DNA of 64,000 bases, taken from positions 1 through 64,000 of the forward strand of contig CAZYIE010000005.1 in the NCBI GenBank assembly GCA_964646755.1. The letters are read 5' to 3'. Shown piece after piece: positions 24,156 through 31,999 of this stretch. This DNA comes from MVRV01 sp964646755. GTDB lineage: Bacteria > Desulfobacterota > Syntrophia > Syntrophales > Smithellaceae. The translations under genes and the position numbers were made by a program. Within the stretch, counting starts at the first letter, position 1, and each line of letters begins with the position of its first letter. A model generated the notes under the pieces. It was not told where the DNA came from, ran no database searches, and was given only the letters and a program-made list of their open reading frames with translations.

Positions 24156-24926
24156 TTATTTCGTAACGGCTCCTAAATAGCTTTTAGCTTTTTGACCATA
24201 AGAAGACTGAGGTGATAGCTTAATCACTGCCTGGAATGCTTTTCTGGCATTTTCCGTATCTCTAATTCTTAGATAGCATTCACCCAGCAGAAATGAAGCA
24301 TCATAAAGCGAAGAATTTAATTCCACTGCTTTTTTCAAATGCCCGATAGCCTCGGAAATATTATTTTGATCAAGATACACAAGACCGATATTTTTTTCAA
24401 TTTGCGGCCGCAAGTTAGTCATCGGCTCTCGCTGTAGAGCCTGCTGATATTTGATCAGCGCAGTCTTGTTATCTTTTTTAGAATAATAAGCCCAGCCGGC
24501 ATTATAAAGCGCCATTGCCGGTGTATCATATATCGGATTGGCCAGGGCCCGATCAAATTCCTCTATGGCCTGATCCCAAAGTTCCATATCCGAATATAGT
24601 GTACCTAGGTAATTATGAGCTTCGGAATAGTCTTCCTGAAGAGAGATTGCTTCCTTAAATTCTGCGACGGCCTTGTCTCTCATTCCTTTGCCGTGATAAG
24701 CCATTCCCAGGAAATAATGAATTTTATGATCATAAGGAGAATATTTTTCAGCTTCGAGCAATTCTTTGGCGGCATTATTGAACTGCCCCATTTCAATATA
24801 GGATATTCCTTTTTTTAAAAACATCTCGGCCTGTTCTCGATGCCAGGGAGTATTGGTGCATGCGCCAAGTTGCACTATCAGGAACAAAAGAGGAATAACT
24901 ATGATTTTAGATAAGGGTAGTTTCAT
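24156..24926 (-). CDS. TPR lipoprotein, PilW/PilF-like pilotin
   Basis: A 256-residue protein with a lipoprotein signal peptide (hydrophobic segment, then LGAC with Cys at about 23) and five or six TPRs (FLKKGISYIEMGQFNNAAKE and similar). This is the pattern of the PilW/PilF lipoprotein that helps the PilQ secretin form multimers at the outer membrane. It begins one base before the pilQ stop, strong support for a shared role. The family name rests on architecture and neighbours. Confidence 0.8.
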   Translation of the reverse strand: MKLPLSKIIVIPLLFLIVQLGACTNTPWHREQAEMFLKKGISYIEMGQFNNAAKELLEAEKYSPYDHKIHYFLGMAYHGKGMRDKAVAEFKEAISLQEDYSEAHNYLGTLYSDMELWDQAIEEFDRALANPIYDTPAMALYNAGWAYYSKKDNKTALIKYQQALQREPMTNLRPQIEKNIGLVYLDQNNISEAIGHLKKAVELNSSLYDASFLLGECYLRIRDTENARKAFQAVIKLSPQSSYGQKAKSYLGAVTK

Positions 24927-26629
24927 TAATTTATGTTTTTTTCCGCACTCTCAGTAAAACCGGAACCCTGCAATATCTTCGGGGTGACAAAAATCAAAAG
25001 CTGTCTTTTTTGCTTGCTGGTGCTGTCGGATTTAAACAACCAGCCTAAAACAGGAATCTTCTGGAGCCAGGGAAGACCGCTGACAATCTTATCATCCTGC
25101 GTTTTTAATATACCACCGATTACAACTGTATCGCCGTCTTTAATTACCACCGTGGAATCCACTTCGTTCTTGCGAATGGGTGGATTCCCCTGAAGCGTGG
25201 CTGCCAGTGCATAATTGGGAACGTCATTGGAAGCTTTTATGGACATCGAAATTTTCCCTTCATCGGTAATTTTGGGTGTCACTTCCAATTTCAACAAGGC
25301 TTCTTTAAAAGTAACGGTCGGAGGAGTAGTACCGGTTCCCGGAGTTACATAAGGAACATCGTCACCTTGTTTAATTGTGGCTTTAATACCTTCCATTGTC
25401 ACTATTTTGGGGGCGGAAATAATCTTACCCGATGTTGTCGATTCCAGGGCAGCCAGCTGAACTTCGAGAAAAGCAGCCGCACCACCAAAGACAACTCCCA
25501 GTGTCGGTGAGGCCGTGGTCAATGTTGAAGCGGGGAAATTAACTGCAGCCATTTGTATTGGCGTGGTAAATCCGGAGGTAATCTGGGCAGGATAAGCTTG
25601 CGCGTTTGTCCTTGTAGCTAAAGTATTGGAACCACCGGTAAGACCGAGCCCATAGTCGCCTCCCTGAACCGCTTGCTTACTTCCAAAGCCCCATTGTACG
25701 CCAAGGTTCCGGACAAAGTCCTCAGTCGCTTCGACAATTTTTGCTTCAATTAAAATCTGCTTTAACAGACCTTTGTCTGCCGCAAGTTTCTGATCTCTGG
25801 CCTTACGTTCGTCTTCCGCCTTAGTTTGAGCCGCATCGGCTGTCGCTCTGTCCGCTTCATCTTTTTTCTTTTTATCCAAGGTCATGACACTGATGATGTT
25901 ACCATTTGTTTTCTTCGCTAAACCGTTTATCTCTAGTACCGTCTCCAAGGCCTGCTCCCAAGGAACATTCTTCATCGTCAAGGTAACATTTCCTTTTACA
26001 TCTTCACTGGGAACTATATTAACCCCAGCCTCTTCCGCTAGGAGTCGTAAGACGTCTTTTATTTCCGCACTTTGAACATCGATAGACATTAACCTGTTTG
26101 TTTTCTTAGCGGCTTCGGAACTGGCTTTTGCAGTTTCATTTTTCTTCGCCGTTAGAGAGGCCGTTGTTTCCTTTTCCGGTAAAGCAGAGACATTAAAATC
26201 AATATAAATAATTTTACCTTCCTGTTTTACAGCATAAGGAACTGATTCTTTTATATTAACAGTTAAATAGGCCCATTGTTTGCCCTCTCGTGATTGTTGT
26301 ACCGGTGTTACCCGGGCAATATTGCTTAAGGCATTTTCCCCAAAACTACGGCGCAAATTTTCCGGCACAAACATATCTTCCAATTTAACAAGCAAGCTGC
26401 CATCGGTTTGACTTTCCATACTAACAGTTGGCTGTTGAGATACAACAAGCGCAATTCTTTCTTTACCCGGCAATTTTTCCAATAAAACATTTTCCAGATA
26501 CCCTGTCTCCGCAACTACGGCCTTTGCCTTACCTTGATCGGCGGCATGAGCTACTGTAAACGGAACACAGACAAACACCCATAAAGCTATTATAAGAGCA
26601 ACAAATATGTTGGAGAAATATTTTTTCAT
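24926..26629 (-). CDS. pilQ: Type IV pilus secretin
   Basis: PilQ forms the outer-membrane pore for pili. At 567 residues it is shorter than the common 700. Signal peptide (to HAA, about residue 30); an AMIN-like beta domain (about 45-150); an STN/secretin N0 domain (about 185-250, VNIVPSEDVKGNVTLTMKNV); and a secretin C-terminal domain with VPYVTPG and PGL-PWLQKIPVLGWLF near the end. A low-complexity glycine/threonine region (about 315-375) lies between. It overlaps pilP by 4 bases. Confidence 0.95.
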   Translation of the reverse strand: MKKYFSNIFVALIIALWVFVCVPFTVAHAADQGKAKAVVAETGYLENVLLEKLPGKERIALVVSQQPTVSMESQTDGSLLVKLEDMFVPENLRRSFGENALSNIARVTPVQQSREGKQWAYLTVNIKESVPYAVKQEGKIIYIDFNVSALPEKETTASLTAKKNETAKASSEAAKKTNRLMSIDVQSAEIKDVLRLLAEEAGVNIVPSEDVKGNVTLTMKNVPWEQALETVLEINGLAKKTNGNIISVMTLDKKKKDEADRATADAAQTKAEDERKARDQKLAADKGLLKQILIEAKIVEATEDFVRNLGVQWGFGSKQAVQGGDYGLGLTGGSNTLATRTNAQAYPAQITSGFTTPIQMAAVNFPASTLTTASPTLGVVFGGAAAFLEVQLAALESTTSGKIISAPKIVTMEGIKATIKQGDDVPYVTPGTGTTPPTVTFKEALLKLEVTPKITDEGKISMSIKASNDVPNYALAATLQGNPPIRKNEVDSTVVIKDGDTVVIGGILKTQDDKIVSGLPWLQKIPVLGWLFKSDSTSKQKRQLLIFVTPKILQGSGFTESAEKNIN

Positions 26630-27180
26630 GGTTTTACCTCATCTTGGGTTTTATGAAGTTTGATAATAATTCTTTTTGCCTTTTTTGTTTTATATTCTTC
26701 AACGATAACGCGATCAGGCAAAATTTCAATGACTTTCCCTTTATTGACGCCAATATGCGTTCCGACAATTAAAGGATAATGTTTTTTTGTCCCATCATCG
26801 ACAACAATAGCTACCCGGCGGCTTTGGTCACCGGCAATTCCCACTAGCCGAAATTTCTCCACTTCCGTTCTTTGCAGAGGATAAATTGAACCTACGCCCT
26901 TTTTTTCTGCTTTCTTTTTTGCGGCAATTTCATCGTCCACAAAAGGCCGGAAAGGATCAGGCTTGCCCGCAGGATTGTAGCTGTATGTACTTTCCACAGG
27001 CGGTGCCACAGGTGCCGGTGGTGGCAGTTGGGGTTGCATTTGGGGTGCCTGCGGCTTTACTGGAGCAACTTTCGCCGGCAGGACGGGCATTGTTTTTTTA
27101 GCTTCAGCAGCAAAAAGGCTTTCGGTGCTTAAAAAGCCGGCAAAAAATATTAAAGTAATCAGAAGAGTTATTTTTCTCAT
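26626..27180 (-). CDS. pilP: Type IV pilus assembly protein PilP
   Basis: PilP (184 residues) links the inner-membrane PilN/O complex to PilQ. It has a signal peptide cleaved around FAAEA, a proline-rich linker (PVKPQAPQMQPQLPPPAPVAP), and the C-terminal beta domain with YNPAGKPDPFRPFV, RLVGIAGDQSRRVAIV and IGVNKGKVIEIL. Most PilP proteins are lipoproteins; here no Cys follows the hydrophobic segment, so it appears to use signal peptidase I. It overlaps pilO and pilQ by 4 bases each. Confidence 0.88.
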   Translation of the reverse strand: MRKITLLITLIFFAGFLSTESLFAAEAKKTMPVLPAKVAPVKPQAPQMQPQLPPPAPVAPPVESTYSYNPAGKPDPFRPFVDDEIAAKKKAEKKGVGSIYPLQRTEVEKFRLVGIAGDQSRRVAIVVDDGTKKHYPLIVGTHIGVNKGKVIEILPDRVIVEEYKTKKAKRIIIKLHKTQDEVKP

Positions 27181-27890
27181 TTTGCCTTTTCACTTGCAGG
27201 TTCTTTTTTATCTACAAACATGTAGGTTTTTATTGTGCACGCTGTATTGACAACGAAGCCTTTGCCTTTTATCTCTTTTCTCTCCATGGTAACATCGGAA
27301 ATATTAACAATACGCGACAGTCTGGCTACTTTATCAAAGAAATAAACAATATTCTGGAAAGTGCCGATGACCGTCACATTAACTGGTATTTCTTCGTAAA
27401 ATGGTTCTGGTTCCGATGGAGGAGCGGTTTTACCATCCGCCGGTTTGGCACCGGCTGCAGCTTTGGGATCCGCCGGCTTGGGTGGCGGCGCTCCTGCTTT
27501 GGCCTGTTTTTTATCCGGTACTTTTGGTGGCGCAACTTTGGGCTCAAACAACAAAAAATCAATACCCGCATCTTTGCCGGCTAGAGAAACGGAGTGAAAA
27601 AGTCCTGGGATTTCTTTCTGGGCGGGAAGTTTTTGCAAGGCCACATTGTAATTCTCTCTAAGTGCGGCAACATCGGCTTTATATTTGTTAAATTGCAGCA
27701 CAGTTCTTTCTTTTTCCTTAATCTGGTCTTGCAATTCGGCCACCTTTTGATTCAGGGAAGTTCTCTTTTCGATTGTTGCCGATAAAAAATAAAACCAATC
27801 AAAGTAACCGATAACTACAATTACTGCGACGATAATCCCCGCCTTGGCTTTGGGAGATAATTTTTTTATGGCGTCCAGGTCAATGGCCAT
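27177..27890 (-). CDS. pilO: Type IV pilus inner-membrane protein PilO
   Basis: PilO (237 residues) pairs with PilN in the periplasm. A membrane segment (about 15-40), a coiled coil (about 45-95), then a ferredoxin-like core with an inserted Ala/Pro/Lys-rich stretch (PPKVPDKKQAKAGAPPPKPA, and more to about residue 155). That insertion is longer than usual and separates two halves of the core. Gaps of 3 bases to pilN and overlap with pilP show cotranscription. Confidence 0.88.
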   Translation of the reverse strand: MAIDLDAIKKLSPKAKAGIIVAVIVVIGYFDWFYFLSATIEKRTSLNQKVAELQDQIKEKERTVLQFNKYKADVAALRENYNVALQKLPAQKEIPGLFHSVSLAGKDAGIDFLLFEPKVAPPKVPDKKQAKAGAPPPKPADPKAAAGAKPADGKTAPPSEPEPFYEEIPVNVTVIGTFQNIVYFFDKVARLSRIVNISDVTMERKEIKGKGFVVNTACTIKTYMFVDKKEPASEKAK

Positions 27891-27893
27891 ATA

Positions 27894-28442
27894 TTAAAAT
27901 CCTTTTTTCATAACACATGAAAAGATAAATTGCTGTAAAGTAATACCGCCAATTTCTGTCGTCTTGGAAGAAACCAAATCGACTGATTTTATTGGCTCAA
28001 ATTTTTCAATAGTCTTCATAAAATCAGCCACAATTATATTGTCCCGACCAATTCCTTCAATTGTTAGCTGATTGTTTTTTTGGACGATTTTAACAAGCCA
28101 GATATTTTTAGCAGGAACAAGCGCCGCCAAATCGTCTAACGTCTTAACCGGCGCTAAACGATTTTCTTCCAATGTTTTAATAACTCCCAGTTTTTGTTCC
28201 AGCTCTTTTTTATCTTTCTTGAATTTATCCAAATCACCTATTTTTTTATTCAAATCGACCAGCTTTGCTTCCGCTACCTTGACTTGACTCTCCAAGTGAC
28301 TTACCGAGGACGACAACTTAAACTGAACTAATACCAACAACAGGATGAAAAAGACAAAAGACCCACCCAAAATAGATATCTGGCGGGCAATGTTTTCTTT
28401 TTTTGCTTTTTCGCGGTAAGGTAAAAGATTAATTTTAATCAT
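27894..28442 (-). CDS. pilN: Type IV pilus inner-membrane protein PilN
   Basis: The 182-residue protein starts MIKINLLPYREKAKKE, the conserved INLLP cytoplasmic tail that binds PilM. It has one membrane helix (about 23-45), a coiled coil (about 48-90) and a small periplasmic domain. The gene overlaps pilM by 4 bases. Confidence 0.92.
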   Translation of the reverse strand: MIKINLLPYREKAKKENIARQISILGGSFVFFILLLVLVQFKLSSSVSHLESQVKVAEAKLVDLNKKIGDLDKFKKDKKELEQKLGVIKTLEENRLAPVKTLDDLAALVPAKNIWLVKIVQKNNQLTIEGIGRDNIIVADFMKTIEKFEPIKSVDLVSSKTTEIGGITLQQFIFSCVMKKGF

Positions 28443-29506
28443 TTGTCATCCATTTTTCTCAAGCCTAAACCAATAGCTACAGCAGCAATGGGGCTGATGC
28501 TCTCCAGTGCCTTGGCGTCAATGTTTCTCTTGTTGTAACCAATCTTTAAAAAAGGATTGACTATTTCTGTTGCTATATTTAGCCTTTGCGATAAACTTTC
28601 TGCCAAACCACTAATTCTAGCCGAGCCACCGGAAAGAAAAACGTGTTTAATATCTTCACCACCGAAAGTAGAACGGAAATAATCGATTGATCTTTCAATT
28701 TCCAGGCAAATAGGCTCAGCCAAATCCAAAATGTTGTTTTGTAAATCCATATTATCCTGAGTCAGGCATTCTACTTTATTTTTTTCCGCTTCCTCGAAAG
28801 TTATTTGATATTTTCCCTGTAATGCTTCGGTAATCGAATTGCCACCTAACGTAAAATCCCGGGTAAAGATCGACATGCCGCCTTTAAGGATATTTATATT
28901 GGTAATACTAGCACCAATATTAACCATGACAGCTATTTCGTTATTTTCATATTCATAATTCGCTTCGTACATCGTCTCCAAAGCAAAGGAATCCACATCC
29001 ATAATGATTATATTGAGGCCGGCGCCGACAAGAGCGTCGAGATAACTGTTGACAATATCCTTCTTGGCGGCAACGATAATAACGTCCATCTGATTGGGAT
29101 TAAATTCATTATCCCCCAGAAGCTGAAAGTCATAATTAACCTCATCCATATTATCGAAAGGTAAATATTTGCCCCCTTCGTCGCGGATTAATTCCCGTAA
29201 TTCCGTTTCATTCATTTGAGCAAATGTAACTTTTTTAACAATCACTGAATTTCCGGAAAGGGAAGTCGCTATCCCCCTGCGCTGTAAACCGGATTTCTGG
29301 AAAAGCTCTTTGACCTTTAAAGATAATTCCCGGGCATCAGCTAAAACACCTTCGACGATTATTCCCTTGGGCAGTGGGATCTGTAAAAATTTATTAAGAA
29401 CGTAGCCCTTCGATGAGCTGACCACCTCAGCCAATTTTAAGGAGCTGGAACCGATATCTAAACCAACGATCTTTTTTGAACCGGAAAAAAAATTTAAATC
29501 TAACAT
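28439..29506 (-). CDS. pilM: Type IV pilus assembly ATPase-fold protein PilM
   Basis: PilM (355 residues) is a cytoplasmic actin/FtsA-like protein that bridges PilN to the pilus motor. VGLDIGSSSLKLAEV is the phosphate-1 motif; VNIGASITNINIL and FLSGGSARISGLAESL are the other nucleotide-site motifs. It is the first gene of the pilMNOPQ run. No pilT, pilB or pilin gene is in the window. Confidence 0.94.
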   Translation of the reverse strand: MLDLNFFSGSKKIVGLDIGSSSLKLAEVVSSSKGYVLNKFLQIPLPKGIIVEGVLADARELSLKVKELFQKSGLQRRGIATSLSGNSVIVKKVTFAQMNETELRELIRDEGGKYLPFDNMDEVNYDFQLLGDNEFNPNQMDVIIVAAKKDIVNSYLDALVGAGLNIIIMDVDSFALETMYEANYEYENNEIAVMVNIGASITNINILKGGMSIFTRDFTLGGNSITEALQGKYQITFEEAEKNKVECLTQDNMDLQNNILDLAEPICLEIERSIDYFRSTFGGEDIKHVFLSGGSARISGLAESLSQRLNIATEIVNPFLKIGYNKRNIDAKALESISPIAAVAIGLGLRKMDDK

Positions 29507-29550
29507 TAAAACACCACCAGAAATGTTTTCCGGGAAATCCGCTCTCCTAA

Positions 29551-29817
29551 TTATCTGGAAAGCCGGTAAACTGTATCACCTTTTTTAACCATGCCCAACT
29601 CATTACGGGCTAGTGATTCAATATAAACCAAATCACTACGCAATAAAACAATTTTCTTTTTCAATTCATTATTTTCTATAGCCACACTACTGTTCAACAA
29701 TTTCAGCTGTGCTAATCTCTTACCCATTAAATAATTATCAACCAATCCACGATTACCGAATGTTGTTAAAAGCGCCATTAAAAACAAAAAAACAACCAAG
29801 TATCTGCCAACTTTCAT
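29551..29817 (-). CDS. FtsB/DivIC-like septum formation initiator
   Basis: A short bitopic membrane protein of 89 residues: a cytoplasmic tip, one membrane helix (about 6-22), and a coiled coil (about 30-60) with LLNSSVAIENNELKKKIVLL. The C-terminal VYIESLARNELGMVKKGDTVYRL is the signature of FtsB/DivIC. It should join the divisome with FtsL/FtsQ-type partners. I place the start at 29817 with GGGGGAT upstream; an ATG/GTG nine codons earlier is also open. It lies 44 bases upstream of pilM on the same strand. Confidence 0.85.
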   Translation of the reverse strand: MKVGRYLVVFLFLMALLTTFGNRGLVDNYLMGKRLAQLKLLNSSVAIENNELKKKIVLLRSDLVYIESLARNELGMVKKGDTVYRLSR

Positions 29818-29856
29818 TGAGAAGCAATCCCCCTCCACGCCCACGACAAATAATCT

Positions 29857-30060
29857 TCATGCATCGGTTGTCTTTTCAAAAAAGACTTCTTTGTATTGTT
29901 TTTGCAATGCTTTTGCGACTTTTAACTCTGAGTTTTTCCTCGTGGGCAAACCTTTCTCCATTTTGGCAATTGTTTGCGGGGTCAATTGCGCCTTCCTTGC
30001 CAACTCCGATACGCTCAAAGGAATTTCCTCTCGAAATTTTTTTACGCTATTTTTTCGCAT
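29857..30060 (-). CDS. Small XRE-family transcriptional regulator
   Basis: A 67-residue helix-turn-helix protein: SVSELARKAQLTPQTIAKMEKG is the Cro/C1-type HTH (about residues 15-37). The basic start and short tail resemble stand-alone regulators. A 19-base palindrome lies 32-50 bases upstream and is a likely autoregulatory site. No toxin-like partner was seen beside it. A moderate AAGGTAG ribosome site precedes the ATG. Confidence 0.75.
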   Translation of the reverse strand: MRKNSVKKFREEIPLSVSELARKAQLTPQTIAKMEKGLPTRKNSELKVAKALQKQYKEVFFEKTTDA

Positions 30061-30091
30061 ATTTTCTATCTACCTTAAAGGGTTACCTCAT

Positions 30092-30110
30092 TTGTTGTTA
30101 ATAACAACAA
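30092..30110 (-). promoter_or_regulatory. Palindromic operator candidate for the XRE gene
   Basis: TTGTTGTTA (30092-30100) and TAACAACAA (30102-30110) form a perfect dyad around one base. It sits just upstream of the small HTH gene, the usual place of an autoregulatory operator. Confidence 0.6.
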
Positions 30111-30187
30111 CAGATATAAATAAAAGTCAAGAAAAAATATTTGATGATCATTAAAGTTAATTAATATTGATTAATATTGATTAATAA

Positions 30188-31363
30188 TTAGATTTCTACG
30201 GAGGGTAAAATTTGTTGCGGTTCACCAAGAACAAACTTGCCGCTTTCTATCCATTCTTTCAACGTGTTAGCTATCTGTCTGGCCTTGTAGTAGCTGGACA
30301 GGGGCGCAGTAATTATTTTTTTCCCATCAATCGTGATTGTTCCACTACGCAGTTCTTTATAACTGACTTCCGCCAGAGGCTTGGATACGTTTTTAGGATA
30401 ATCCATGCTGTAATCATAAACTTGAGCATAAATGTCTTCATCCTTTACTGCCGTGAAACGTGCCATATCTTCATCCAAAATGGGAATGGGAATGCCTATC
30501 CCCACAAACAGGGAAACCCCATAACCGAGAATGCTTGCCGCAGCCAGCCACTCCGGGTTCATTTCTTTCAAATTACCCACCACAGCAATAGTACCGGCAC
30601 CTTCTTTCGGAACACCATTCGGACCGCGGGAAGCGTTTGGATTATGCTGGGTACCCGGCCAGGCAACAAAGCCCTGGGCTCCCCCTAGGAATATGCGCGT
30701 ACCAACGCCAATAGTCCGGTAATAGGGATCATTAAACAGTGGGCTCAATTGCCCCGCAGTTGCGTAATTGGCGTTGGCCATCCGCGGGCGCAGCATTCCC
30801 ATATAGGTATAAATCGTTGTATCCGATAAGTTTACAGCGCAATTGTAATTTTGATAAGCATTGCGGGGGTTAAATAACGTTGCATCACGCAAATCGTTTA
30901 TGGTAATATTTTTTTCAAATTTTCTGGCCGGATAGCAATCTGTGCCATAACCTTCGGCGCGTAATTTAATCACATTCCCGGATACCAGGTCCTCGATAAC
31001 ATGGCCGCCACCATAATTAAATTCTCCGGGATAAACACTGTTGAGCGGGTCTCCTTCGACGACTTCCGTGGCACCGATATAACAATCAACAGCAGCAATC
31101 CCGCCATACGCCGGCACATCATTTAACCAGACCTTGGATGCCCGAATTTTGGGAGAGGTATGACCGAAATTCAAGAATGCTCCCGATGAGCACATTGCTC
31201 CAAAAGTACCGGTTGTAACAACATCGATCTTGCGGGCAGCCTCGACTGCTCCATTATTTTCGACAATATCGATCATTTCTTCGGCAGTAACGACAACCGC
31301 CCGGCCATCTTTTATCTTCTCGTTAATTTCTCGAAATGTCTTTTTAACTTTAAATTTTTTCAT
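30188..31363 (-). CDS. COG1900/DUF39 homocysteine-biosynthesis (sulfur-insertion) protein
   Basis: A 391-residue member of the DUF39 family. In methanogens its relative (MA1821) turns aspartate semialdehyde and sulfide-level sulfur into homocysteine, independent of MetX/MetY. MCSSGAFLNFGH (Cys near 58) and GTDCYPARKFE (Cys near 142) match the two conserved cysteines. The segment VWLNDVPAYGGIAAVDCYIGA is typical. The C-terminal CBS pair of some members is absent. The usual NIL-domain ferredoxin partner is not adjacent. It is followed by no other gene in its operon. Confidence 0.85.
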   Translation of the reverse strand: MKKFKVKKTFREINEKIKDGRAVVVTAEEMIDIVENNGAVEAARKIDVVTTGTFGAMCSSGAFLNFGHTSPKIRASKVWLNDVPAYGGIAAVDCYIGATEVVEGDPLNSVYPGEFNYGGGHVIEDLVSGNVIKLRAEGYGTDCYPARKFEKNITINDLRDATLFNPRNAYQNYNCAVNLSDTTIYTYMGMLRPRMANANYATAGQLSPLFNDPYYRTIGVGTRIFLGGAQGFVAWPGTQHNPNASRGPNGVPKEGAGTIAVVGNLKEMNPEWLAAASILGYGVSLFVGIGIPIPILDEDMARFTAVKDEDIYAQVYDYSMDYPKNVSKPLAEVSYKELRSGTITIDGKKIITAPLSSYYKARQIANTLKEWIESGKFVLGEPQQILPSVEI

Positions 31364-31443
31364 AACCCGAAAATAGCAATCAACTTATTTTGTGCTTTTC
31401 CCATACCACCGTTCAGCGGCAATTGCAAAAGATTAAGAAAAGG

Positions 31444-31887
31444 TTATGTATGGCCAAACCCTCCGGCACCTCGGGCCGTCGAATTTAATTCTTCAACTTC
31501 CACCCAATTTACCTGGCAGACTCTTTGAATGATCATTTGAGCCAGACGCATACCCCGACTCACAATAAAAGGCTTTTCTCCATGATTAATCACAATCAAA
31601 GCGATTTCTCCGCGATAATCCGCATCAATTGTGCCCGGCGAATTCAGCAGAGTAATCCCTTCTTTAATTGCCAGTCCGCTGCGCGGCCTTATCTGTGCTT
31701 CAAAACCTTCCGGCAGAGCAATGGCAATTCCCGTTGGTATTTTTTTACGCTCGCCAGGCTTTATAATTTCGTCTTGCACCACAGCCGCAAAAATATCCAT
31801 GCCTGCGGCTTGCTTAGTCATATATTGCGGCAGCGTAATATCGTCATTGCCGGCAAGCCTTTGAATGCAAACATTTATTTTTTCCAT
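31444..31887 (-). CDS. dut: Deoxyuridine 5'-triphosphate nucleotidohydrolase
   Basis: The trimeric dUTPase hydrolyses dUTP to dUMP, keeping uracil out of DNA. The 147-residue form shows motif 1 AGMDIFA, motif 2 RPRSGLAIKEG, motif 3 GTIDADYRGEI, motif 4 RLAQMI and motif 5 RGAGGFGHT. The gene lies downstream of pnp, with a perfect 15-base hairpin in the 112-base gap, so cotranscription is uncertain. Many relatives have an M16 peptidase here, which is absent. Confidence 0.95.
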   Translation of the reverse strand: MEKINVCIQRLAGNDDITLPQYMTKQAAGMDIFAAVVQDEIIKPGERKKIPTGIAIALPEGFEAQIRPRSGLAIKEGITLLNSPGTIDADYRGEIALIVINHGEKPFIVSRGMRLAQMIIQRVCQVNWVEVEELNSTARGAGGFGHT

Positions 31888-31930
31888 TTGATTTCCGCAG
31901 AAGAATATTAGGTGAGTGGAATATTAAGCG

Positions 31931-31968
31931 CTGTTCTGTATCGGTAATTATCCACCGATACAGAACAG
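31931..31968. other. Perfect 15-bp hairpin after pnp
   Basis: CTGTTCTGTATCGGT (31931-31945) pairs fully with ACCGATACAGAACAG (31954-31968) around eight bases. It starts 32 bases downstream of the pnp stop. There is no U run on the minus strand, so it may protect or process the pnp 3' end rather than terminate intrinsically. Confidence 0.75.
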
Positions 31969-31999
31969 TTTGTCCTTAACTGCTTAGTGCTTATTTATG

